Shown in pieces: positions 52,419-59,922 of a DNA stretch of 64,000 bases; within the stretch, counting starts at the first letter, position 1; every line of letters begins with the position of its first letter. The notes under the pieces were generated by a model. The model worked only from the letters and a program-made list of their open reading frames with translations, did no database searches and had not been told where the DNA came from. This DNA comes from [Clostridium] aminophilum DSM 10710. Lineage in GTDB: Bacteria; Bacillota; Clostridia; Lachnospirales; Lachnospiraceae. The stretch lies in contig NZ_JONJ01000001.1 in NCBI RefSeq assembly GCF_000711825.1, forward strand, positions 186,001 through 250,000, read 5' to 3'. Made by a program: the position numbers and the translations under genes.

Positions 52419-53714
52419 TCACTGCGGGGATACACTCCCGTCATCGCCGATCATAACGCCCGGCGACAGTGCCCGCAGCGATTCATAAAAGTCCGCGGCA
52501 TTCTCTTTCTTTTGGGTAAATCCGTGCGAAGATGACGCCGGGATAACGCGGTATGAAACCGTACCGTCCGGCGAAAAAATTACCTGTCCGAGCATCGTGG
52601 CCGGAATGGAGCTTCCGAAGATGAAATTCCCCATGCTGTAGAAAATCGGTTTTCCCTGATAGAATTCGATTCCCTGCAGAACATGCGGATGACTTCCGAT
52701 TACGAGATCCGCGCCGGCGTCAATATACGCGTGCCCGTTATCCCGCTGGTATTTCTCCGGTTCCGTATGCCTCTCCAGCCCCCAATGGACACTGACGATC
52801 AGAAAATCGCACCGGCTCCTGGCCTCCCGGATCGCCTCCGCGACCGGTGCCGGATCATAGGCGGAAAATACGCCCGGATGCGATGCTCCGGCGGCCCATC
52901 CGCCTTCCGGGAAAACCCGGGATGCGGCAATCACGCCGATTTTCTTTTCTCCGGCGTCCAGAATCAGAAGATTTTTCGCCTCTTTCAGATTCGCTCCCGC
53001 TCCGGTAAACGGAATTCCCGCTTCCCGCAGTGTCTTCAGCGTATCCAAAAGCCCCGCTTCTCCATAATCGAGAACATGGTTGTTGGCCAGTGTCACCGCC
53101 GACAGACCGATCTCTTTCATGATATGGACGTCTCCCGTCGGAAGCCGAAACGTAAACTGCTTGTCCTGCGCCTGTGTCCCGCCGTCGCTGAACGGAAATT
53201 CCTCATTGGCAAGAAACAGATCAGAGGCTGCGATCGCATTGCGCAGCCCTTCATCCAGAATTCCTCCGATGCCGCCCGCATTGCGGTATGCGTTCAGAAC
53301 ATGATCCGAGAGATAAATATCGCCGGCAAAACTGAGAAGCCGTTCCGTGTCGCCGTCACTGCCGTCATTCTGTGCTTCCCGGTCCGAACCGGGCTCGCTG
53401 TTGATCACGATAGCGTTCTTCTCTGCACCGTCCTCCGGTCCGGAGTTTTCCTCTCCCGCACTTCCGGTCGGCACGTCAACCTCACTGGCCGGTCCGGTCT
53501 CGCCTCCGGGGCCGGTTCTCGCACTCCGGGCAACTTCGCGCTGAAGATCCGCCACACGGGCAGCCGCCTCCCGGTCCTCTCTGACCTGTCGATGGAGCCA
53601 TCCCGCAGTCCCTGCCGCAAGAAGGATCACCACACCCACAGCCAGAATCCCGAAAACCATGCGCCGGCTTTTCTGCTTCTCCTGTTTCCTGCTCTTTCCT
53701 CTGTTCTCTTCCAT
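52419..53714 (-). CDS. CapA-like metallophosphatase-fold protein
   Basis: 431 residues. One N-terminal membrane helix (about 19-41) anchors a long low-complexity linker (50-125, Gly/Glu/Ser/Asp). Then comes a CapA / PGA_cap domain with LLSFAGDIYLSD, FANEEFPFS-type loop, SAVTLANNHVLDYG, VSVHWGLE and VIGSHPHVLQGIEFYQGKPI. The family includes poly-gamma-glutamate synthesis protein CapA and other surface enzymes. No capB/capC neighbours are present, so a polyglutamate role is not supported; a cell envelope role is likely. Confidence 0.85.
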   Translation of the reverse strand: MEENRGKSRKQEKQKSRRMVFGILAVGVVILLAAGTAGWLHRQVREDREAAARVADLQREVARSARTGPGGETGPASEVDVPTGSAGEENSGPEDGAEKNAIVINSEPGSDREAQNDGSDGDTERLLSFAGDIYLSDHVLNAYRNAGGIGGILDEGLRNAIAASDLFLANEEFPFSDGGTQAQDKQFTFRLPTGDVHIMKEIGLSAVTLANNHVLDYGEAGLLDTLKTLREAGIPFTGAGANLKEAKNLLILDAGEKKIGVIAASRVFPEGGWAAGASHPGVFSAYDPAPVAEAIREARSRCDFLIVSVHWGLERHTEPEKYQRDNGHAYIDAGADLVIGSHPHVLQGIEFYQGKPIFYSMGNFIFGSSIPATMLGQVIFSPDGTVSYRVIPASSSHGFTQKKENAADFYESLRALSPGVMIGDDGSVSPQ

Positions 53715-53805
53715 TCGTCCTGATGATGCTTCGTTTTCTTATTCTCTATTCTGTGCTGTGAGCGGCCATGATCTTCCCCTCCGCCGGCAGAATACGGAGT
53801 CCTCG

Positions 53806-54228
53806 TCACTCTTCCGGTGACCAGGACTCCTGCAGTTTGTCAATTTGTAAAATCCCGTCGGTTCTGGCTGCCACCTGATACTGATCCTCATAGACGATCT
53901 CGCCCGGATAATTCGTGTAGACGAGATAATACGGCTGAGAATACCGGTCAAGCAGCCACAGTGCCGGCCGGATCATTTTCATCATTTCTTCGGAATTCTC
54001 CGTCTTGAACCAGCAGATAACCGCCTCCTGCTTTTTGCACTGCGGCGGAAAAGGAAGGTGCTCAGCGAACCAGCTGTCGATCTCCAGAAAGAGATCCGCG
54101 TCCTCGCCGTCCATCACCTGATCCCGTATCATCTGCCAGCACATACTGAATACGCCCTTGGCAAACATTGTATTTTCCGCGAGGGCTTTTCCCTGTATTC
54201 TCACATATTTGTAATGATTTTTGCTCAT
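53806..54228 (-). CDS. Hypothetical protein of the STAS/RsbW-like cluster
   Basis: 140 residues, soluble, no signal peptide or membrane helix. I do not recognise a family. The sequence is rich in aromatics and Cys (CWQMIRDQVMDGEDADLFLE, CKKQEAVICWFKTENSEEMM, YYLVYTNYPGEIVYEDQYQV). It starts 29 nt after the RsbW-like gene in the same direction, with only a weak upstream purine site, and looks cotranscribed with it. It may be the downstream partner or output of the STAS/kinase pair (inference). Confidence 0.6.
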   Translation of the reverse strand: MSKNHYKYVRIQGKALAENTMFAKGVFSMCWQMIRDQVMDGEDADLFLEIDSWFAEHLPFPPQCKKQEAVICWFKTENSEEMMKMIRPALWLLDRYSQPYYLVYTNYPGEIVYEDQYQVAARTDGILQIDKLQESWSPEE

Positions 54229-54256
54229 GCCGTCCCGTCTTTCCGCAATATCGGAC

Positions 54257-54673
54257 TCAGCAATGCTTTATCAGCGTCAGCACATTCCAGCCGTCCTTAA
54301 ACTCATAGAGCACATCATCCATGCTCTTTTTTACCATATAAACTCCGAGACCGCCGATCTCCCTGTCCTCTGCTGCCAGAGTGACATCCGGATCCCCTTT
54401 CTCCAGCGGATTATACGGGATCCCGCAGTCTGCAAGGGCAATCCGGACCATTCCGCTTTCTTCGTCCGATTCCACTTTCAGAATTGCCTTTCCGGTTTCC
54501 GGCGAATATGCATAACTTGCTATGTTTACAAAAATTTCTTCCACAGCGATATCAATCTGCATACGGGCTTTTGCGGAACAATTCAATCTGTCCAGATGTT
54601 CGTCCACAAAATCCAACACTGTCTGCAGATTCTCCGTCGTCGCATCAATCTGCAGTTCATGTTTCTCTATCAC
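54257..54673 (-). CDS. RsbW/SpoIIAB-like ATP-binding anti-sigma regulatory kinase
   Basis: 138 residues from a GTG at 54673, which has AAGGAGG upstream. HATPase_c_2 type GHKL domain with the N-box IDIAVEEIFVNIASYAY, DCGIPYNP and GLGVYMVKKSMDDVLYE. Such proteins phosphorylate STAS partners and bind sigma factors or other targets in partner-switching modules. It follows a STAS gene by 109 nt. No sigma factor gene is adjacent, so its target is not obvious. Confidence 0.88.
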   Translation of the reverse strand: MIEKHELQIDATTENLQTVLDFVDEHLDRLNCSAKARMQIDIAVEEIFVNIASYAYSPETGKAILKVESDEESGMVRIALADCGIPYNPLEKGDPDVTLAAEDREIGGLGVYMVKKSMDDVLYEFKDGWNVLTLIKHC

Positions 54674-54782
54674 CGTGATCGCCTCCTTCCTCACGTCGGA
54701 GCCGTCTGAAAGCACTCCTTTTCGGAACGTCCTACCGAATCGCTGCTGCGCGATCCGGTCATCAGGATCGTCTGTCCGGTTA

Positions 54783-55082
54783 TCACTCGATAGTCAGAAT
54801 ATCCGAGAATCCGGTTACATCAAAAATCTCCCTGATTTCTTCCGAAATATTGCGCACAACCATGCTTCCCTGCTTGTTCATGATCTTCTGGGATGCCAGC
54901 AGCACACGAAGACCTGCGGATGAAATGTACTCCAGCTTCGAGCAGTCAAATTCCAGTTTTTCCACTCCGGCGGTATTCTCCTTAACGACCGATTCCAGTT
55001 CCGGAGCCGTTGTCGTATCCAGTCTTCCCGTCAGTACCAGTGTCAGTGCCTTTTCTTCCGCATGCTTATCGATCTGAAGCAT
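54783..55082 (-). CDS. STAS domain anti-sigma factor antagonist
   Basis: 99 residues, single STAS domain. The conserved phosphorylation region is LEYISSAGLRVLL (Ser54/Ser55), preceded by VLTGRLDTTTAPELE. It should be phosphorylated by the RsbW-like kinase encoded next and release the kinase's target when dephosphorylated (family knowledge). ATG at 55082 follows AAAGGAGAAC. Confidence 0.93.
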   Translation of the reverse strand: MLQIDKHAEEKALTLVLTGRLDTTTAPELESVVKENTAGVEKLEFDCSKLEYISSAGLRVLLASQKIMNKQGSMVVRNISEEIREIFDVTGFSDILTIE

Positions 55083-55150
55083 AATGTTCTCCTTTCATAC
55101 AAGTCCCCCTTTGAGAGGACTTCTCCATGAATTTATTTTGGATGTTATCC

Positions 55151-55179
55151 TATTAAAAGATTACCACATTGTTCGTCAA
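55151..55179 (-). promoter_or_regulatory. Promoter of the STAS operon
   Basis: Minus strand TTGACG (55179-55174), 17-nt spacer, TTAATA (55156-55151). Start near 55144, about 60 nt before the STAS start codon. Confidence 0.55.
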
Positions 55180-55249
55180 TTCGAAAGACAGATATGATTT
55201 TTTCAGGACTTTTTCACACAGATACCCCTGTCTGCCGGTTTTCAGCGGC

Positions 55250-55440
55250 CATTTCCTGTAAGAAAAATTCCGCCGGCGCACTTCAACTCCCCCTTCCTCA
55301 CTCCTGTGGGGGGCCTGTGAACTTTTCGCGCCGCCGCCGGTCACCGAAAGGTGACCTCTTCTCCTTAGCGGCGCGCATCCTCGCGCAGCGTTTTTCGTGC
55401 CACCGGAAGTACAAAGCTCTTTTCCATAACACAAAAAAAC
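55250..55440 (-). repeat. Interspersed repeat A, copy 2
   Basis: About 190 bp, similar to 48545-48735 in the same orientation, beginning directly after the degV terminator. It contains the stem GTCACC-TTTC-GGTGAC flanked by GCCGC/GCGGC-type helices and the downstream block AGGAGTGAGGAAGGGGGAG. Frames on the minus strand through it (for example 55153-55467) are artefacts of the repeat. The rest of the 55083-55582 gap is the STAS promoter and the degV terminator. Confidence 0.75.
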
Positions 55441-55476
55441 TGCATCCCCACCCGGAATTCCGGACAAGGACGCAGC
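55432..55476 (-). terminator. Intrinsic terminator of degV
   Basis: Minus strand CTGCGTCC ... GGATGCAG outer stem with an inner CCGGAATTCCGG palindrome, followed by TTTTTTTG. Confidence 0.8.
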
Positions 55477-55582
55477 TTTTACGCCGGAATGTTTTTCTCA
55501 CATTCCGTTTCATTATTCTCACCGTCTCCGGATATGCTCGCAGCGCTCCCCGCGCCGGAACATCCCGGTCTTTTCCGCAGAA

Positions 55583-56422
55583 TCAGAACGTTACGATAAT
55601 TCCGCCGTCGCTGGCGTATACCGTCGATACACCGGCGGCATCCACGATCACCGCATCGCGGAATTTTACCTGGAATGTCAGCATATCCCGCACTTTTTCC
55701 GCGCGCTCCCGGCAGTTCACATTCGTGATGCAGAGGCGCTTCTTCTCAAAGTCCGTCCCCTCGTTCACCGCGATCGATACCATTTTTTTCAGAGCGCGGT
55801 CGATTCCTCTCTCCTGTCCGAGCTTATGAATCACTCCGCCGATTCCGGCCATGACAAGTTTGATATTGAGAACCGTGACAATCACAGACGCAAGTCCGGT
55901 CAGACGTCCGTTCTTCTTGAGTGCATCGAGGCTTTCCAGAACAAACAGTGTCTTCATCCCGTCGCGGTATTCGGTGATCGTCTCCACGATCTCCTCAAAT
56001 GATTTTCCCTCCTCGCAGAGTTCCTGCAGGCGAAGGCAGATATTGGTCTGTCCGCAGCCGGCCGACAGCGCATCCACGATAAAGATCTTCTTATCCTCTC
56101 CGTGGTGCTCCTCATACATCTGTTTCGCGATAACCGCGGACTGATAAGAGCCGCTGAGTTTGCTGGACAGGGTAACCGCAAAAACCATATCCGCATCACA
56201 CTCGAATTCTCTCAGATACTGCTCCGGTGACGGGCACGCGGTCTTCGGTCCTTCCGGGCTCTCGGCGACCAGTTTTAAAAATGCCTTTTGGTCGAAAGTC
56301 TCGTCATCTGTGACATGGGTGTCTCCGACGATCAGTGTCAGCGGGACAAAGCGGAAATGCGGGTCCTGTTTCATTGCTTCTGTCGGATCGGAACAGCTGT
56401 CACCAACAATTCTGTAGCTCAT
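55583..56422 (-). CDS. DegV family fatty acid-binding protein
   Basis: 279 residues. The DegV pattern is clear: IVGDSCSDPTEAM at the start, PLTLIVGD, TACPSPEQYLREFE, VFAVTLSSKLSGSYQSA, and VDALSAGCGQ with ALKKNGRLTG. DegV/FakB proteins bind an acyl chain and hand it to the kinase FakA for phosphorylation (family knowledge); no fakA gene is in the window. Single-gene unit with its own terminator. Confidence 0.92.
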   Translation of the reverse strand: MSYRIVGDSCSDPTEAMKQDPHFRFVPLTLIVGDTHVTDDETFDQKAFLKLVAESPEGPKTACPSPEQYLREFECDADMVFAVTLSSKLSGSYQSAVIAKQMYEEHHGEDKKIFIVDALSAGCGQTNICLRLQELCEEGKSFEEIVETITEYRDGMKTLFVLESLDALKKNGRLTGLASVIVTVLNIKLVMAGIGGVIHKLGQERGIDRALKKMVSIAVNEGTDFEKKRLCITNVNCRERAEKVRDMLTFQVKFRDAVIVDAAGVSTVYASDGGIIVTF

Positions 56423-56524
56423 TACGGCCTCCTGGTAAAATTACGCAACCGCGTAACATAGTTTTCGATACGATTTATTATAGTAAGACCCCGTGTTGCT
56501 GTCAAGAATTGCCGTTTGTTGCCA

Positions 56525-57256
56525 TCACACATTCGTCACGAGGAGACGGTTCAGTTTCTTCATCCGCTTCAGCTCCGCATCGGTAAAGAGAAGCTTGCTC
56601 CGGAAATCCTCCGTCGGCTCCTTCGGCGTGAGCGTCAAAAGACATTTGAACGAGCACGGAACCAGATCTGCCGTGGAAATACTGCACAGAAGTCCTACCG
56701 TCTCATCGCGGAGCTCCAGCGGATTAAAAATATACAGTAGCGCTTCCTCCAGCGTGTTGCACGAATTGATGAAGGAGAACCGGATCAGCATCTCACCGTA
56801 GATCACTCTTCCGGTGTAGAACAGTTCGCTGGTACGTCCGCTGGGTGACACAATGCAGATCGACAGCGTGCAGCTGTAATCTCCCGTTTTCGGATCGCGC
56901 TCACCGATATTGATGATTCCGTCCTTCAGATGATTATACCGGCCGTCATAAAAATAAAAATACATCCTTTTGGATTTAAAGAACGGGCTTTCGTCCGTAT
57001 GCCCCGGAAGAATATCCCCCGGATCCTCCTTTTCCGGAAGCGGCATATCGATCAGTTCGTTCATCGGCACATTCAGCGCACAGCAGATGTCATAGAGCGA
57101 ATTCACATCGATGGAAATGTCTCCGTTCTCGTATTTGCACATCGTCGCCCGGCTCTTGTGAATCCGGTCCGCCAGCTGCTGAAGCGTGATATGTTTTGAT
57201 TTCCGGAAAAACCGGATTCTGCTGCCGATCCGGCTTCCCGCATCCTGTTCTGTCAT
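56525..57256 (-). CDS. XRE-family transcriptional regulator
   Basis: 243 residues from the ATG at 57256 (MTEQDAGSRIGSRIRFFRKS), with AGGAGGAACC upstream. An N-terminal Cro/C1 helix-turn-helix (about 10-65: ITLQQLADRIHKSRATMCKY) is followed by a C-terminal domain of about 160 residues that I do not recognise, possibly ligand-binding. It is divergent from brnQ. Two copies of TTTCNNGAAA lie between them, one at its own promoter, suggesting autorepression and control of branched-chain amino acid uptake (inference). Confidence 0.85.
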   Translation of the reverse strand: MTEQDAGSRIGSRIRFFRKSKHITLQQLADRIHKSRATMCKYENGDISIDVNSLYDICCALNVPMNELIDMPLPEKEDPGDILPGHTDESPFFKSKRMYFYFYDGRYNHLKDGIINIGERDPKTGDYSCTLSICIVSPSGRTSELFYTGRVIYGEMLIRFSFINSCNTLEEALLYIFNPLELRDETVGLLCSISTADLVPCSFKCLLTLTPKEPTEDFRSKLLFTDAELKRMKKLNRLLVTNV

Positions 57257-57386
57257 CGTGGTTCCTCCTGTCCTGCCTCTTCCCGTCTCCAAATGCCCTT
57301 CCTCCAAAAAGTTTCTTATAAATATCCATTTCGCCCGGAAACCGTATTTTTTTCTTCTGTTGCCCGGATTATAACGCAAAATTTCA

Positions 57387-57396
57387 TTTCAGGAAA
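57387..57396. promoter_or_regulatory. Candidate XRE operator 1 (TTTCAGGAAA)
   Basis: A TTTCNNGAAA palindrome 13 bp upstream of a perfect minus-strand -10 box TATAAT (57373-57368), so it overlaps the -35 region of the regulator's own promoter. Confidence 0.5.
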
Positions 57397-57413
57397 CAAA
57401 AATATTTTTTCTG

Positions 57414-57423
57414 TTTCTCGAAA
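57414..57423. promoter_or_regulatory. Candidate XRE operator 2 (TTTCTCGAAA)
   Basis: The second TTTCNNGAAA palindrome, 27 bp from the first; it extends to GTTTCTCGAAAC (12 bp). It faces the brnQ side of the gap. Confidence 0.5.
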
Positions 57424-57505
57424 CGAAACTTGATTGTGCTTTTCTATTTTTCATTCCTCTGATACACTGTTACCATTCGATTACATCATATCAGGAGGCT
57501 TTATT

Positions 57506-58909
57506 ATGAAACAAAACCTGACGTTCGGAGAAACCCTCTCCCTGACCAGTATGCTGTTCGGCCTGTTCTTCGGTGCCGGCAACCTGATCTTCCCGGTCTA
57601 CATGGGACAGATGGCGGGATCCGCCGTCCTTCCGGCCCTTGCGGGCTTTCTCGTCACGGGCGTCGGTATGCCTCTTCTTGGTGTCGTCGCCATTGGCATC
57701 ACCGGCTCCGAAGGTCTTCGTGACCTGTGCCGGAAGCGGATCGGCGACCGCTTTGCGTACGCATTTACCTGTGCGCTCTATCTCGCCATCGGACCGTTCT
57801 TTGCCTGCCCGCGATGCGTGACGGTTCCGTATGAAGTCGGCATCCGTCAGATTCTTCCGGCCGGAATCAGCAGTCAGACAGGACTGTTTCTGTTCTCTCT
57901 CCTGTTCTACATTCTGACCCTCGCGATCTCCCTGAAGCCGGGCAACATCCTGACCTGGATCGGCCGCATCCTGAACCCGATCTTTTTCGTGGTTCTCGGC
58001 ATCCTTCTCATCACCGCACTGACTCATCCGACCGGAAATATCGCTTCCTTCGACGCTGTCGGCGCATACGGCACGAACGCGGTCGCGCAGGGAATCCTTG
58101 ACGGATACAACACCATGGATGCACTGGCAGGTCTCGCGTTCGGCATCGTTGTCATCAACGTTGTCCGCAGCCGCGGCGTAACCGAACCGTCTGCCGTTGC
58201 CAGAAACACGGTTCGGGCCGGAATCCTGAGCTGTGTACTCATGGCGTTCATCTATGTCCTTGTCGCTCTCGCCGGGGCCGGAAGCCGTGGCTTCGCTGCT
58301 CTTTCCGATAACGGCGGCGCGGTTCTCTCCGACATTGCATCCTACTATTTCCACGGATACGGCGCGCTTCTTCTGGCCGGCATCGTCTTCTTCGCCTGCC
58401 TGAAGACCGTCATCGGACTGGTTACCAGCTGCTCATCCTGCTTCGTGGAAATGTTCCCGGGCGTGCTCTCCTACAAAAAATGGGCAATCCTCTTCTCCAC
58501 GATTACCTTTGTCATCGCGAACGCCGGACTGTCCTCCATCATCAAGATCTCTCTTCCGGTTCTGATGATGCTCTATCCGATCGCCATCACGCTGATCGTT
58601 CTTGCCGTGGCAGGACACATCGTTCCTCTCCCGGTTGAGATCCGTCTCGGCATGATGACGGCAGCCGTGATCAGTTCCGTCTTTGACTTCGTCCGCGCGC
58701 TTCCGGCCGACTGGATCGCGGCGGCAAACCTCGGCGGTGCGCTGTCTTTCCTTGAGGCAAAACTTCCGTTCTTTGCGGACGGTTTCGGATGGCTCCTTCC
58801 GACCATTGCCGGCTTTTTCATCGGCTGGATCTGCTTCCGGCTCCGCACCGGCCGTTCCGTGCCGGACAAGGCTCAGACAGACGATAAAATCCGCGCCGAT
58901 CAGGCGTAA
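57506..58909 (+). CDS. brnQ: Branched-chain amino acid transporter BrnQ (LIVCS family)
   Basis: 467 residues from the ATG at 57506 (MKQNLTFGETLSLTSMLFGL), which has AGGAGG upstream. About 12 membrane helices. The opening FGLFFGAGNLIFPVYMGQMAG is the LIVCS family signature, and GPFFACPRCVTVPYEVGI is the conserved region of helix 3. It is a cation-coupled uptake system for Leu, Ile and Val. The C-terminal tail and stop codon lie in a 30-bp tandem repeat. Confidence 0.95.
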   Translation: MKQNLTFGETLSLTSMLFGLFFGAGNLIFPVYMGQMAGSAVLPALAGFLVTGVGMPLLGVVAIGITGSEGLRDLCRKRIGDRFAYAFTCALYLAIGPFFACPRCVTVPYEVGIRQILPAGISSQTGLFLFSLLFYILTLAISLKPGNILTWIGRILNPIFFVVLGILLITALTHPTGNIASFDAVGAYGTNAVAQGILDGYNTMDALAGLAFGIVVINVVRSRGVTEPSAVARNTVRAGILSCVLMAFIYVLVALAGAGSRGFAALSDNGGAVLSDIASYYFHGYGALLLAGIVFFACLKTVIGLVTSCSSCFVEMFPGVLSYKKWAILFSTITFVIANAGLSSIIKISLPVLMMLYPIAITLIVLAVAGHIVPLPVEIRLGMMTAAVISSVFDFVRALPADWIAAANLGGALSFLEAKLPFFADGFGWLLPTIAGFFIGWICFRLRTGRSVPDKAQTDDKIRADQA

Positions 58910-58985
58910 CGGACCGGCATCTGCGCCTGTCAGGCATAACGGACCGAAATCCGCGCCGACCAGGCATGGCGGGCGAAATCCGCAG
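58887..58985. repeat. 29-31-bp tandem repeat, about 3.3 copies, overlapping the brnQ stop codon
   Basis: Units starting at about 58887, 58918 and 58947, and a partial one at 58976, share AAATCCGCGCC, CAGGC and ACGGACC blocks. The first unit carries the last brnQ codons and the stop. The array fills the space to the end of the convergent hydrolase gene. Confidence 0.8.
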
Positions 58986-58991
58986 AATATG

Positions 58992-59759
58992 TCATTTTGA
59001 CTCCGGTGCGAAGAATTCAATGATCTTTCCGATCGCAAAATCCATATAATCCGGATTCGAAAACGGATGATCCGCATTTTCCACCGGAATCAGTTCCACC
59101 ACATTGTTTTCGCAGAATTCCTCCGTAACGGAGATCGGCGCCATCTCATCCTTGGTTCCATGAATCATCAGGATCTGATCCGCATAATCCAGATAATCCT
59201 TCTGCATCACATCATTTTCTTTTAAACTGTCCAGAAAATCCTGCGTGATTTTGATCTTACGGTCATAACCCCGCAGGATTTCTTTTCCCTTCCGAAGCTT
59301 ATCCCAATCATCCTCCGTAATCCCGGCCGCAAAAGAATCGTACATCCGCAGTGCCGGACACCGGAACGCCATGCGTTCATACTCACTTGTCCCGTCCGCC
59401 GCAAGAAGAAGGAGCGTGAGATAGGCTCCGAGCGAAGAAGAATAATTGTAAAGATGCTCCGCGCCGAGCTCTTCCCTCGCATAACGGCCGACCAGCCGGA
59501 GGTAAGTCAGGCACTCGTCCAGAATGAGCTTATTGCGGGCGTCTTTTCCGTGGCACGGCCAGTCGAAACAGATCACCGCATAATTCTTGTACTTGCCGAT
59601 AATCCGGTCCGCAAACTTTTCGGATGCCTTGTTGTCTTTATTTCCGCCGAAGCCGTAAGTCGCAATGACGATATTCTTTACCGCCCGGATGTCTTTCTGA
59701 AAATAGATCTTACAGCGGATGCTGAATCCGCCTTCGTTGATATCAAAATATTTCTGCAT
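58992..59759 (-). CDS. Alpha/beta hydrolase
   Basis: 255 residues from the ATG at 59759 (MQKYFDINEGGFSIRCKIYF). Alpha/beta hydrolase pattern: YGFGGNKDN oxyanion region, ICFDWPCHGKD, the nucleophile elbow YSSSLGAY (variant of GxSxG with Ser at the first Gly), ILMIHGTKDEMAP with the acid Asp, and the catalytic His in ENADHPF. It is probably a cytoplasmic esterase or acyl hydrolase; substrate unknown. The frame upstream of the chosen start runs through the glnN terminator, so an earlier start is unlikely. Confidence 0.82.
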   Translation of the reverse strand: MQKYFDINEGGFSIRCKIYFQKDIRAVKNIVIATYGFGGNKDNKASEKFADRIIGKYKNYAVICFDWPCHGKDARNKLILDECLTYLRLVGRYAREELGAEHLYNYSSSLGAYLTLLLLAADGTSEYERMAFRCPALRMYDSFAAGITEDDWDKLRKGKEILRGYDRKIKITQDFLDSLKENDVMQKDYLDYADQILMIHGTKDEMAPISVTEEFCENNVVELIPVENADHPFSNPDYMDFAIGKIIEFFAPESK

Positions 59760-59778
59760 GATATTCTCTTTTCTGTAA

Positions 59779-59823
59779 AAATCAGGCCGGGAAGTGCCCG
59801 AAAGCACTCCGCCGGCCTGATTC
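59779..59823 (-). terminator. Intrinsic terminator of glnN
   Basis: Arms AATCAGGCCGG and CCGGCCTGATT with an inner stem-loop GAGTGCTTTCGGGCACTTC, followed on the minus strand by TTTTTAC. Confidence 0.85.
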
Positions 59824-59922
59824 TGTTTCGTTGACACGAAGCGAGCTTCGCTCCGCTCTTTTTCACACCGGATTGCTCCGGATCTTTTACAGGGCTTTGC
59901 CGTGGATTGTATCCCGGCCGTT

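Noticed and set aside
55153-55467. Minus-strand 104-codon frame through repeat A copy 2, and similar short frames at 48655-48849
   Set aside because: They are translations of the repeat and the terminator; no ribosome binding site or conservation expected.
58433-59077. Minus-strand 214-codon frame antisense to brnQ
   Set aside because: It crosses the tandem repeat and has no motifs; brnQ is secure on the plus strand.
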